A DNA stretch of 41,637 nt from a virus. The translations under genes were made by a program, and so were the position numbers. Of the stretch, positions 7,454 to 13,338 are shown one piece after another; the stretch's first letter is position 1, and the number at the start of each line of letters is the position of its first letter. The notes beneath the pieces are model-generated. The model had not been told where the DNA came from. It saw nothing but the letters and a program-made list of their open reading frames with translations, and ran no database searches. The stretch is from positions 1 through 41,637 of the IMG/VR virus record IMGVR_UViG_3300032093_000289; one strand, 5' to 3'.

Positions 7454-7807
7454 ATGGCGACGGGAGCGGCCGGCGTGATCAGCTACAGGGCAAGTCCAGC
7501 GAGTGAGTCCGACGTCGCCGAGTCGGCGCCCGTCTCCCCCCCGCCCGTCTACGTCGTCACCAACCGACTCGATATGGCCGGCGCCCTGGCAGAGATCAGG
7601 CGGGCCCGCGGCATGACATGCGAACAGCTGGACGCACATGCCGGGTTCTCCGACCGCTACACGGCGAAGCTGGAACACGGCGACAAGCCATCCGGTCGCA
7701 AGGCGCTTCACCTCTCGGCGATGGGCGAGGTGTGGATTCAGGCCTTGGGATATCGCCTGGTTCTCGCGCCTGTCGAAGTCGCTGATCAGATGCGGGTGAC
7801 GGCGTGA
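7454..7807 (+). CDS. XRE-family helix-turn-helix protein
   Basis: 117 aa. Residues ~38-85 form a helix-turn-helix of the Cro/CI (XRE) type: LAEIRRARGMTCEQLDAHAG, then FSDRYTAKLEHGDKPSGRKA. The first ~35 residues are low-complexity Ser/Pro-rich, so a later start at the Met in DMAGALAEIRR is possible. It is the first rightward gene out of the repeat-rich control region, so autoregulation there is likely (inference). Its stop overlaps the next start (GTGA). Confidence 0.72.
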   Translation: MATGAAGVISYRASPASESDVAESAPVSPPPVYVVTNRLDMAGALAEIRRARGMTCEQLDAHAGFSDRYTAKLEHGDKPSGRKALHLSAMGEVWIQALGYRLVLAPVEVADQMRVTA

Positions 7808-8304
7808 CGTTTGGCGTGCTGGACATGACGACAAGGGATGGCCAGCCGATCCGCAAAGGCCGGATAAGCCCGGCGCTGCGATCCGCAATCATCCTGATCG
7901 TTCATGAGGCGTTGACCGTCGCCGAAGCTGCGAAACGCACGGGATATCAAACGGAGTCGCTGGCCAAGGCGCTGTTGAAGCCGCACGTCCGTCATGAGCG
8001 GGAACGTGTAAAGCGCGCGTGGATGGCCTCGCAGACCGAGAAAGCCTGGCATACGGTCGCCGATCTGGCCACGAACGCGGCATCCGAGGACGTCCGACTC
8101 AAGGCCTCGCGCACCTTCCTTGACGCTGCGGGCGAGCTCACACCGGACGCCAAGGGGCAGGCCGGACCGTCGCAGTTGATCCAGATCATCACGCGAGCCG
8201 TCGATATCGCCGGGCAACCGCTAGACCAGCGGCTGCCCGGCGTCATCGAAGCCCCATCCTACAAGGTGATAGACGCCAAGCCGTCAGACTCGGGTGAAGT
8301 ATGA
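7804..8304 (+). CDS. Probable terminase small subunit
   Basis: 166 aa from GTG 7804 (coupled to the previous stop); ATG 7825 is the alternative start. The layout resembles small terminases: an N-terminal helix-turn-helix region (ISPALRSAIILIVHEALTVA, then AAKRTGYQTESLAKALLKP), a long helical core (ERVKRAWMASQTEKAWHTV) and a C-terminal tail. Small terminases recognise packaging sites. The gene is followed at once by a 221-base non-coding, G-tract-rich stretch that could be such a site. The large subunit is 5 kb away, unusual but not unique. A phage regulator is the alternative. Confidence 0.5.
   Translation: MTFGVLDMTTRDGQPIRKGRISPALRSAIILIVHEALTVAEAAKRTGYQTESLAKALLKPHVRHERERVKRAWMASQTEKAWHTVADLATNAASEDVRLKASRTFLDAAGELTPDAKGQAGPSQLIQIITRAVDIAGQPLDQRLPGVIEAPSYKVIDAKPSDSGEV
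8278..8294 (+). repeat. 17-bp GANTC repeat, copy near 8.3 kb
   Basis: AAGCCGTCAGACTCGGG, identical to 32925-32941. Core GCCGTCAGACTC also occurs at 33078-33089 and 33101-33112. This copy codes the last residues of the small terminase candidate. Confidence 0.75.
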
Positions 8305-8525
8305 CGGGCTTCCCTAGTGCCATGCCGATGAACGGGAGCCGTTTGGCGAGGGGCCATTTGCCAGGGGCGCCCGGTCAAGGGGCGTCGACCCTCCCCCCCA
8401 TGCTGGCCGGCCGTGATCGGGAGGGGGCGGGGGGTAAAATCGGCGCTGCGAGTCCCCGCGTAGGTGTCCCGCCCACAAATTTTCCGACCGATACCCCGTC
8501 ACAAATAGCGACACGGAACCCGACC
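8305..8525. other. Non-coding G-tract region, candidate packaging site
   Basis: No supported gene in 221 bases. AGGGGC occurs at 8349-8354, 8363-8368 and 8378-8383 (14-15 base spacing). CCCTCCC (8389-8395) can pair with GGGAGGG (8419-8425) around a loop holding GGCCGGCC (8405-8412). A G-rich run follows (8419-8434), then AT-richer sequence (TAAAAT, AAATTTT). Position after a small-terminase candidate suggests cos or pac; a terminator plus promoter is the alternative. Confidence 0.4.
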
Positions 8526-8804
8526 ATGACCAAAGACCTTCCCGAGACCATTACCTCGCTGAGTGATGGGGCCTTCTATCTGCTGTCGGCCACGATCGCC
8601 CGGCTGGACGAGGCCGAGTCCGCGTTGGCCGGACTGAACGACCGCCTGTTTGCGGAGGCGTCCATCACGCCTTCTGGCGAGACCGAGCCGAAGGACGTGC
8701 TGCCGCTCGGCGTGGCCAACAACCTCCTCTACCAGCTGGGTCGCCAGTTTCGGCGCGCGGACCGCCTGGCCGCACTTGCCCGCTCTCTGAGCGCGAGGAT
8801 CTGA
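8526..8804 (+). CDS. Small phage protein, unknown
   Basis: 92 aa from ATG 8526 with a GGAA-type ribosome-binding site; the upstream in-frame extension runs through the non-coding G-tract region and is not believable. Helical, amphipathic, acidic first half and basic end (LGRQFRRADRLAALARSL). No membrane span. Function not recognised. Confidence 0.65.
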   Translation: MTKDLPETITSLSDGAFYLLSATIARLDEAESALAGLNDRLFAEASITPSGETEPKDVLPLGVANNLLYQLGRQFRRADRLAALARSLSARI

Positions 8805-8807
8805 CCC

Positions 8808-9107
8808 ATGACCGGAGCGCAACTCCAAGCCGCACGCCTGGACGCCAAGGCCAAGGCCAACGCCGCCTTCTACGCTGGCGTCCGGCCCCACACCAACGCC
8901 ACGACCCGCCGGGCGGCCCTTCGCCGCGGCCGACGCGCCGACGACAGCGCCATGGTCAAGCGCGGCAAGTTCGGCTGGCGGGCCAAGGCCCGCTTTGCTG
9001 GATCATCGGCCATCAAGGTCGACCGCCACATCATCCGCCGCCATGTCATCGGCACCCTCGTTATCAAGCTGCACGCTACCAAGGGCTGGCGTCTGGAAAG
9101 GGCCTGA
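8808..9107 (+). CDS. Small very basic phage protein, unknown
   Basis: 99 aa, starting three bases after the previous stop. Rich in Arg/Lys/Ala (AALRRGRRADD, KRGKFGWRAKARF), consistent with nucleic-acid binding, but no family is recognised. Confidence 0.55.
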   Translation: MTGAQLQAARLDAKAKANAAFYAGVRPHTNATTRRAALRRGRRADDSAMVKRGKFGWRAKARFAGSSAIKVDRHIIRRHVIGTLVIKLHATKGWRLERA

Positions 9108-9110
9108 CCC

Positions 9111-9281
9111 ATGACCTCCGAGACCAACATCACCTACACCAGTACCAAGCCCGCCTGGGCCTTCTTCTTGGACGCCGGCTTCTGGCTCGGCGCCGGCCTG
9201 ACCTTTGGCGCCTTCGTCACGATCGGCGTTCTCAGCATGATCGAGGACGCGGTCGGCTGGCTGTTCGGGGTGCTGTCATGA
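9111..9281 (+). CDS. Small membrane protein
   Basis: 56 aa. One main hydrophobic segment (FWLGAGLTFGAFVTIGVLSM) and a second short one (VGWLFGVLS) at the C-terminus. The stop overlaps the next ATG (ATGA). Part of a run of small coupled genes leading to the lysis cassette. Function unknown. Confidence 0.6.
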   Translation: MTSETNITYTSTKPAWAFFLDAGFWLGAGLTFGAFVTIGVLSMIEDAVGWLFGVLS

Positions 9282-9598
9282 CCCGCCCACTGACCGAGGA
9301 CGACCTGCTGGAGTTCAAGCGCCTGGTGCGCTGGCTGACGGGCGTGACGCTGACGCAGGTGGATGCGGCCAGGGAGCTCGCGGCGATCGAGGCCCGCTAC
9401 ACCGCGCCGGACCCTGAGCTCTCGCCTGCTCCCGACGTGATCCGGTGGACTGGCGGCAAGAACCCCGTGCCGGGCAAGAACGTGCAGGTGGAGCTATGGG
9501 GTGGCGACATCAGCATCCGCAATCGCTCCGAAGATCTGCGCTGGAATCACACGACCGCGCGCACTGGCGACATCGTGGCCTACCGGGTGGTCGAATGA
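9278..9598 (+). CDS. Phage protein of unknown function
   Basis: 106 aa, coupled to the genes on both sides by ATGA overlaps. N-terminal helical half (LTEDDLLEFKRLVRWLTGV) and a C-terminal beta-rich half (VQVELWGGDISIRNRSEDLRW, ending in DIVAYRVV) reminiscent of small phage beta-barrel folds. No catalytic motif seen. Confidence 0.65.
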   Translation: MTRPLTEDDLLEFKRLVRWLTGVTLTQVDAARELAAIEARYTAPDPELSPAPDVIRWTGGKNPVPGKNVQVELWGGDISIRNRSEDLRWNHTTARTGDIVAYRVVE

Positions 9599-9681
9599 CC
9601 GGCGGCTTCATCCTGTCCGTGGCCCTGATCCTGCTGGCGATCACGGCCGTTCTGGTTCTGAAGCCTCCGAGGTGGCCATGA
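9595..9681 (+). CDS. 28-residue hydrophobic peptide
   Basis: Starts MTGGFILSVALILLAITAV: one transmembrane span and a basic C-terminal end. ATGA overlap with the previous gene supports translation. Too short to assign. Confidence 0.45.
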   Translation: MTGGFILSVALILLAITAVLVLKPPRWP

Positions 9682-9874
9682 CGCACCCGCGGCACACCCG
9701 GCACCGTCGATCCAGGTGCTCGATGGCAGCGTCGCCGGCCGGCCCGGTTCTGGCCAGCATGGCGAGGGCTTTGCTGGTTTGCCGGCGGCAGGCGTGTGTG
9801 GCGGTTGCTGACGACTGCGCGGCCCGGACGAGGGCGGCTGTGGCCAGGAACGCGGCGATCATCTCGATCTTCAT
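9641..9874 (-). CDS. Possible opposite-strand small secreted protein (weak)
   Basis: 77 codons on the minus strand; the N-terminus MKIEMIAAFLATAALVRAAQ resembles a signal peptide, and codon third positions are GC-rich as in real genes here. On the plus strand an alternative reading frame (9678-9968, 96 codons) has ATGA/TGATG junctions with both neighbours but an implausible Arg/Cys/His-rich product. One of the two is probably real; I slightly favour the minus strand on composition. Confidence 0.3.
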   Translation of the reverse strand: MKIEMIAAFLATAALVRAAQSSATATHACRRQTSKALAMLARTGPAGDAAIEHLDRRCRVCRGCVMATSEASEPERP

Positions 9875-9967
9875 GCCGGCATCACACGGCAGAGCCCGCC
9901 CGCTGGCAAATACCCAATATGGTGAATGCCTGCGACATCCCGCCGCACCTGTGCGGGTGGCCGCCTG

Positions 9968-10147
9968 ATGCAGCGCCGCTCGATCACTCCGAAGCTGACG
10001 GCTCTGGGCGCGAAGGTGGCGAAGCTGGCGGGTGGCCGCTTGCTGGTTTCCACGCCCGAGGCGGCGACTGTGTTCCGCGAGGACGGGACCAAGGACCCGG
10101 TGCAGCCTGTGCGTAGCGACCCTGAACCTGACACCGGAAAGACCTGA
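9968..10147 (+). CDS. Small phage protein, unknown
   Basis: 59 aa from ATG 9968. Basic N-terminal half (ITPKLTALGAKVAKLAGGR), short beta-like middle and a Pro/Asp-rich tail. No recognised family. Precedes two membrane-protein genes of the lysis region. Confidence 0.5.
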   Translation: MQRRSITPKLTALGAKVAKLAGGRLLVSTPEAATVFREDGTKDPVQPVRSDPEPDTGKT

Positions 10148-10149
10148 CC

Positions 10150-10341
10150 ATGGACCTGCTCACCCTCCTGACGACCGCCTACGTCACCTTCGGCGCCGGC
10201 CTCGTGGTGGGCGTGTACCTGGCCGACGATCCGAGGGACCGCCCGGAGGTCGAGGAGCAGGTCGCGATTGTGGCTGCGGTGCTGCTGACCTGGCCGCTGC
10301 TGCTTCTGTTTCAGGCCTACGCCACGTGGCGCAACCGATGA
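10150..10341 (+). CDS. Two-span membrane protein (holin-like by shape)
   Basis: 63 aa. Spans at LTTAYVTFGAGLVVGVYLA and VAIVAAVLLTWPLLLLFQA separated by a charged loop (DDPRDRPEVEEQ). Stop overlaps the i-spanin start (ATGA). The position next to spanins fits a holin or antiholin, but 12334-12588 has a similar shape closer to the endolysin. Confidence 0.55.
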   Translation: MDLLTLLTTAYVTFGAGLVVGVYLADDPRDRPEVEEQVAIVAAVLLTWPLLLLFQAYATWRNR

Positions 10342-10727
10342 TCACCCGCGTCCTCGCCATCGCTCTGGCCGTCTCGCTCTCGGCGAACGCCCTGCTCGGC
10401 TGGGGCTACTCCGAGTCCCTGAAGACCATCGGCGCCTATCAGGTGGCCGCTCGCAAGGACCGCGACGCCCTGGCCGCGGCCGCGGCGACCATCAAGCAGA
10501 TCTCCGCCGACTCCGACCGGGCGTGGGGCGATCTGGAAGCGGCCTGCAAGACCAACGCGGCGGCGGCGATGAAGGCCGGCCGAACCATCGAGAGGATCGT
10601 CTATGCGCCCCGTGACCCTTCTGCTCCTCGTGGCCTCGTTGGGGCTGGCGAGTTGCGAGACGTTGTCGGCCAGTCTGCCGGCGCGCCCGTGCCCGCCGGA
10701 CGTGAAGGCGGGGAGCTCCGGCCCTGA
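10338..10727 (+). CDS. Rz: i-spanin (Rz-like) inner-membrane lysis protein
   Basis: 129 aa. One N-terminal transmembrane anchor (RVLAIALAVSLSANALLGWG) followed by an alpha-helical periplasmic domain (KDRDALAAAAATIKQISADS). The 3' third contains, in another frame, the start of a lipoprotein gene at 10603. This embedded arrangement is the hallmark of Rz/Rz1 spanins, which join inner and outer membranes in the final step of lysis of Gram-negative hosts. Gene symbol is by analogy. Confidence 0.82.
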   Translation: MITRVLAIALAVSLSANALLGWGYSESLKTIGAYQVAARKDRDALAAAAATIKQISADSDRAWGDLEAACKTNAAAAMKAGRTIERIVYAPRDPSAPRGLVGAGELRDVVGQSAGAPVPAGREGGELRP

Positions 10728-10893
10728 GCCGCGGGTGCCGGACGCTGCCGGGTTCCCGGCGCCGGCGACTGAAGACGAGCGCGTGGCCACGGCCTCGTAC
10801 CTGACATGGCTGGCCGAGTTCTCGGCCTGGGGGCGCGAGGGCAACCGACGCGCGGACAAGAGCGCCGCATGGTGCCGGGAGATCGAGCAATGA
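10603..10893 (+). CDS. Rz1: o-spanin (Rz1-like) outer-membrane lipoprotein
   Basis: 96 aa, starting inside the i-spanin gene in a different frame (125-base overlap). The signal peptide MRPVTLLLLVASLGLASC ends in a lipobox (LASC), so the mature protein starts at Cys18. The mature part is Pro-rich (ARPCPPDV), as is usual for Rz1, then extends further than most into a helical region ending WCREIEQ. Stop overlaps the next gene start (ATGA). Confidence 0.85.
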   Translation: MRPVTLLLLVASLGLASCETLSASLPARPCPPDVKAGSSGPEPRVPDAAGFPAPATEDERVATASYLTWLAEFSAWGREGNRRADKSAAWCREIEQ

Positions 10894-12038
10894 CCAGGGG
10901 TGCGCAGGTCTGCGAGGACGAGGTCCGTCGTGCGATCGAGGTGATTCACGAGTGCCTGGGGGAAGGCTTTCCGCCCAACCCCTCCTCGACAACCCGCGGC
11001 GCTGTTCGTGAGGCGGCCGAGCGCATGGGCATCAGTCGCCAGACGATGGAGAACCGGCTGGCGACGGGGGCGCGCAAGTACGGGCTCAAGTGGAACGAGG
11101 CCTTCTACCGGCCGAAAGCTGGCGCCCCGATCTTCGAGGTCGATAGCCTGCCGGATGACGGCGAGCCAAACGCGCGCGAGCTGATCGACCAGCTGAAGGT
11201 CCGGCACCTGAAGCGCAAGGCGTTTGACGACGCCGCAAAACTTCAGACCCTTCGCATCTCCATGCCCGGCCCCATAGCCGTCGCCTTCTTCGGCGACCCC
11301 CACATCGACGACCCTGGCTGCGCGTGGTCCGACCTCGAGCGCGACATCGCCACCTGCCGGGACACGCCGGGCATGATGGCGGTGAACATCGGCGACACAA
11401 CGAATAACTGGGTCGGGCGGCTGATGGGCCTGTACGCCAATCAGGAGGTCACGAGCCGGCAGGCCCTGACCCTGATCGAGTGGGTGCTGACCGAGATCCC
11501 GTGGCTGGTGACGGTCGGCGGCAATCACGACACCTGGAACACGCAGAAGGGCGACGTGTCCGAGGTGATCCACCGGCTGAAGAAGCTGCCCGGCCTGTAT
11601 GAAAACGTCGGCGCCCGGATGCGGGTGTGCCTGCCCGGTGGCGCGGAGTTCACGATGAACGTCCGCCACGACTTCCCCGGCGGTTCGCAATTCAACCCGG
11701 CTCACGCGCTCGTGCGTCAAACGCTGTTTGACCATCGCGATCACATCCTTGCGTGCGGGCACCGGCACACGAGCGGTTACATCCCAATCTGGCACAACGA
11801 CCCGGCCCGGCTCTGCCACGGGTTCCGGGTCGGGACGTACAAGGACTTCGATCACTACGCCAAGGAGAAGGGGTTCAAGGAGTCCAACTGGGCGCGCTCC
11901 ATGGCCGCCGTCATCGACCCTGACTATGCCGACGACCCCGTCCGCTACATCAAGCCGTTTTTCTCGCTCGAGGAGGCGGCCGAGTACCTGACGTGGCGGC
12001 GCGGCAAGTGGGACGCCGGCCGGAGCGCGGCGGCGTAA
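10890..12038 (+). CDS. Calcineurin-like metallophosphoesterase with N-terminal HTH
   Basis: 382 aa. The N-terminal ~80 residues include a helix-turn-helix-like stretch (AAERMGISRQTMENRLATG). The rest has the ordered metallophosphoesterase motifs: GDPHIDD, NIGDTTNN, GGNHDTW and CGHRHTSG, binding two metals. Substrate is probably a phosphodiester in nucleic acid or a nucleotide (inference). It sits between spanins and holins, an odd place for such an enzyme. Start at 10890 is set by ATGA overlap. A C-terminal ~60-residue tail follows the catalytic core. Confidence 0.83.
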   Translation: MTRGAQVCEDEVRRAIEVIHECLGEGFPPNPSSTTRGAVREAAERMGISRQTMENRLATGARKYGLKWNEAFYRPKAGAPIFEVDSLPDDGEPNARELIDQLKVRHLKRKAFDDAAKLQTLRISMPGPIAVAFFGDPHIDDPGCAWSDLERDIATCRDTPGMMAVNIGDTTNNWVGRLMGLYANQEVTSRQALTLIEWVLTEIPWLVTVGGNHDTWNTQKGDVSEVIHRLKKLPGLYENVGARMRVCLPGGAEFTMNVRHDFPGGSQFNPAHALVRQTLFDHRDHILACGHRHTSGYIPIWHNDPARLCHGFRVGTYKDFDHYAKEKGFKESNWARSMAAVIDPDYADDPVRYIKPFFSLEEAAEYLTWRRGKWDAGRSAAA

Positions 12039-12047
12039 CGCGCACCC

Positions 12048-12057
12048 GTGCGTTGAG
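12048..12057 (+). promoter_or_regulatory. Late motif GTGCGTTGAG, copy 1
   Basis: Ten bases after the metallophosphoesterase stop and 31 bases before ATG 12089. One of six exact copies, all on this strand in the late region. Confidence 0.6.
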
Positions 12058-12088
12058 CAACCGCGCTGTCTGGCCACCATTCGAGGCC

Positions 12089-12337
12089 ATGTCGATCGTC
12101 AATTTCCCGCACCCGGATCCGAGCATGACGCAACCCCATACGCAGGGCGAGCGCGTCGCCACGCTCGAGGCGTGGTCCGCGCAGCACGAACAGCGGTGCG
12201 AGGAGCGGATGACGGACATGAAGGACTTGTTCGTCGAGGTGAAGTCCCGCATCGCCCGCCTCGAGCTTGCCATATGGGCCGCCCTGTTGGCCTTCGCCGG
12301 CTGGGCCGGGGTGCAGCTTTGGGCGACGGTCTCGTGA
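12089..12337 (+). CDS. Holin-associated XhlA-like membrane protein
   Basis: 82 aa from ATG 12089 (GAGG just upstream); ATG 12125 would give 70 aa. A coiled-coil-prone region (ERVATLEAWSAQHEQRCEER, then MKDLFVEVKSRIARLE) precedes one C-terminal span (AIWAALLAFAGWAGVQLWA). This order matches XhlA/haemolysin-type lysis accessory proteins. The stop overlaps the next gene's GTG, and the endolysin follows. Confidence 0.6.
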   Translation: MSIVNFPHPDPSMTQPHTQGERVATLEAWSAQHEQRCEERMTDMKDLFVEVKSRIARLELAIWAALLAFAGWAGVQLWATVS

Positions 12338-12588
12338 TCGACTCGCAAGACCCCCTGCCGGAGTCCAAGTGGACCTGGCGGCGCCTGCTGGTCTTCGGCG
12401 TCACGGTGGCCTGCCTGCTGCTGATCGCAGCGTGCGTCGACCGCGTGCTGGCGAAAGACCTACCCGGTGTCATCTACGCGCTGCTCGGCATGATCGGGCT
12501 GCTGGCGACTTACTACCTGATCGCGCCTTCCGCCGAGCACATCGTCTCAACCGTGCAGGCGTGGCGCCACCGAAAGGACTCCGCGTGA
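12334..12588 (+). CDS. Putative holin, two membrane spans
   Basis: 84 aa, GTG start coupled to the previous stop. Spans at RLLVFGVTVACLLLIAACV and VIYALLGMIGLLATYYLIA, with a basic C-terminal tail (WRHRKDSA). Class II holin topology and direct coupling to the endolysin gene (GTGA) support a role in releasing or activating it. Confidence 0.65.
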   Translation: MIDSQDPLPESKWTWRRLLVFGVTVACLLLIAACVDRVLAKDLPGVIYALLGMIGLLATYYLIAPSAEHIVSTVQAWRHRKDSA

Positions 12589-13115
12589 GGGACAACTTCG
12601 AGCCATGCCTGCAAGTCGTGCTGAAGCACGAGGGCGGCTACGTCGACCACCCGAAGGATCCGGGCGGGGCTACGAACCTGGGCATAACGCTGAAGACCCT
12701 TCAGGCGTGGCGCCAGGGCCCGGTGTCCAAGCTGAACGTGCGCGACCTGACCGTTGTGGAGGCCTCCCGCATCTACCGCGCCTGGTACTGGCAGGCGGTG
12801 CAGGGCGACGTCCTGCCCCCCGGTGTTGACCTCATGGTGTTTGACCTGGCGGTAAACAGCGGCCCGCCCCGTGCGCGGCGCTACCTGCAACTGGCCGTGG
12901 GCGTGCCCGACGACGGCGTGATCGGCCCGCGCACGCTGGATGCGATTCACAAGGCCAAGCCGGGGCAGGTGATCGAGAAGATCCGCCGGCTGCGCAAGAC
13001 CTTCTTCGAGCAGTTGCCGACCTTCAAGACCTTCGGCGAGGGCTGGATGAACCGGCTGCGCGACGTCAACGCCGTGGCCCTGCACATGGACGCCGCGGCG
13101 AATCCTGAAGGTTGA
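12585..13115 (+). CDS. Endolysin, GH108-type muramidase
   Basis: 176 aa. N-terminal glycoside hydrolase 108 signature: KHEGGYVDHPKDPGGATNLG with the catalytic Glu in HEGG. A helical C-terminal peptidoglycan-binding part follows (VGVPDDGVIGPRTLDAI, then KIRRLRKTFFEQLPTF). No signal peptide, so it needs a holin. GTG start overlaps the holin stop. It cleaves the glycan strands of peptidoglycan at the end of infection. Confidence 0.88.
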   Translation: MRDNFEPCLQVVLKHEGGYVDHPKDPGGATNLGITLKTLQAWRQGPVSKLNVRDLTVVEASRIYRAWYWQAVQGDVLPPGVDLMVFDLAVNSGPPRARRYLQLAVGVPDDGVIGPRTLDAIHKAKPGQVIEKIRRLRKTFFEQLPTFKTFGEGWMNRLRDVNAVALHMDAAANPEG

Positions 13116-13163
13116 CACCGGCCGCCGCCGATGTTTCAAATGGTGACGCTGAGGCGTTCTGGA

Positions 13164-13180
13164 CATCCCGCACCGGGATG
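13164..13180. terminator. Small hairpin after endolysin
   Basis: CATCCCG (13164-13170) / CGGGATG (13174-13180) with a 3-base loop, in the 223-base stretch between endolysin and terminase. I see no convincing gene in that stretch. A weak terminator or RNA-processing hairpin. Confidence 0.35.
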
Positions 13181-13297
13181 GGGCTAACCCGCAAGGAGGC
13201 CCAGCGCCAAAGCACCACCGGCAGGCTCGCCGCGGCCGTCAGCTTGGGACTGGGGTTTCTCGGTTGGGCTGGCGGCCGATCCTGTTTCCGCCCGCCT

Positions 13298-13307
13298 GTG
13301 CGTTGAG
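13298..13307 (+). promoter_or_regulatory. Late motif GTGCGTTGAG, copy 2
   Basis: 31 bases before ATG 13339 of the large terminase, the same spacing as copy 1. Flank GCCT before the motif and G after are shared with other copies. Confidence 0.6.
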
Positions 13308-13338
13308 GCCAGCCCCCGCTGGCGGCGTTGTGGCGCCC

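Noticed and set aside
8349-8383. Three AGGGGC boxes as a CRISPR-like array
   Set aside because: Units are six bases with 8-9 base gaps; no repeat-spacer structure.
9678-9968. 96-codon plus-strand frame with start and stop overlaps
   Set aside because: Junctions look right, but the product is Arg/Cys/His-rich and reads like a wrong frame. Mentioned under the minus-strand alternative, not called.
10317-12080. 587-codon antisense open frame across the spanins and metallophosphoesterase
   Set aside because: Overlaps four supported plus-strand genes and shows no domain.
13112-13306. 64-codon frame between endolysin and terminase
   Set aside because: TTG start, Arg-poor random-looking product, and it ends on the late motif. 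Treated as leader sequence.
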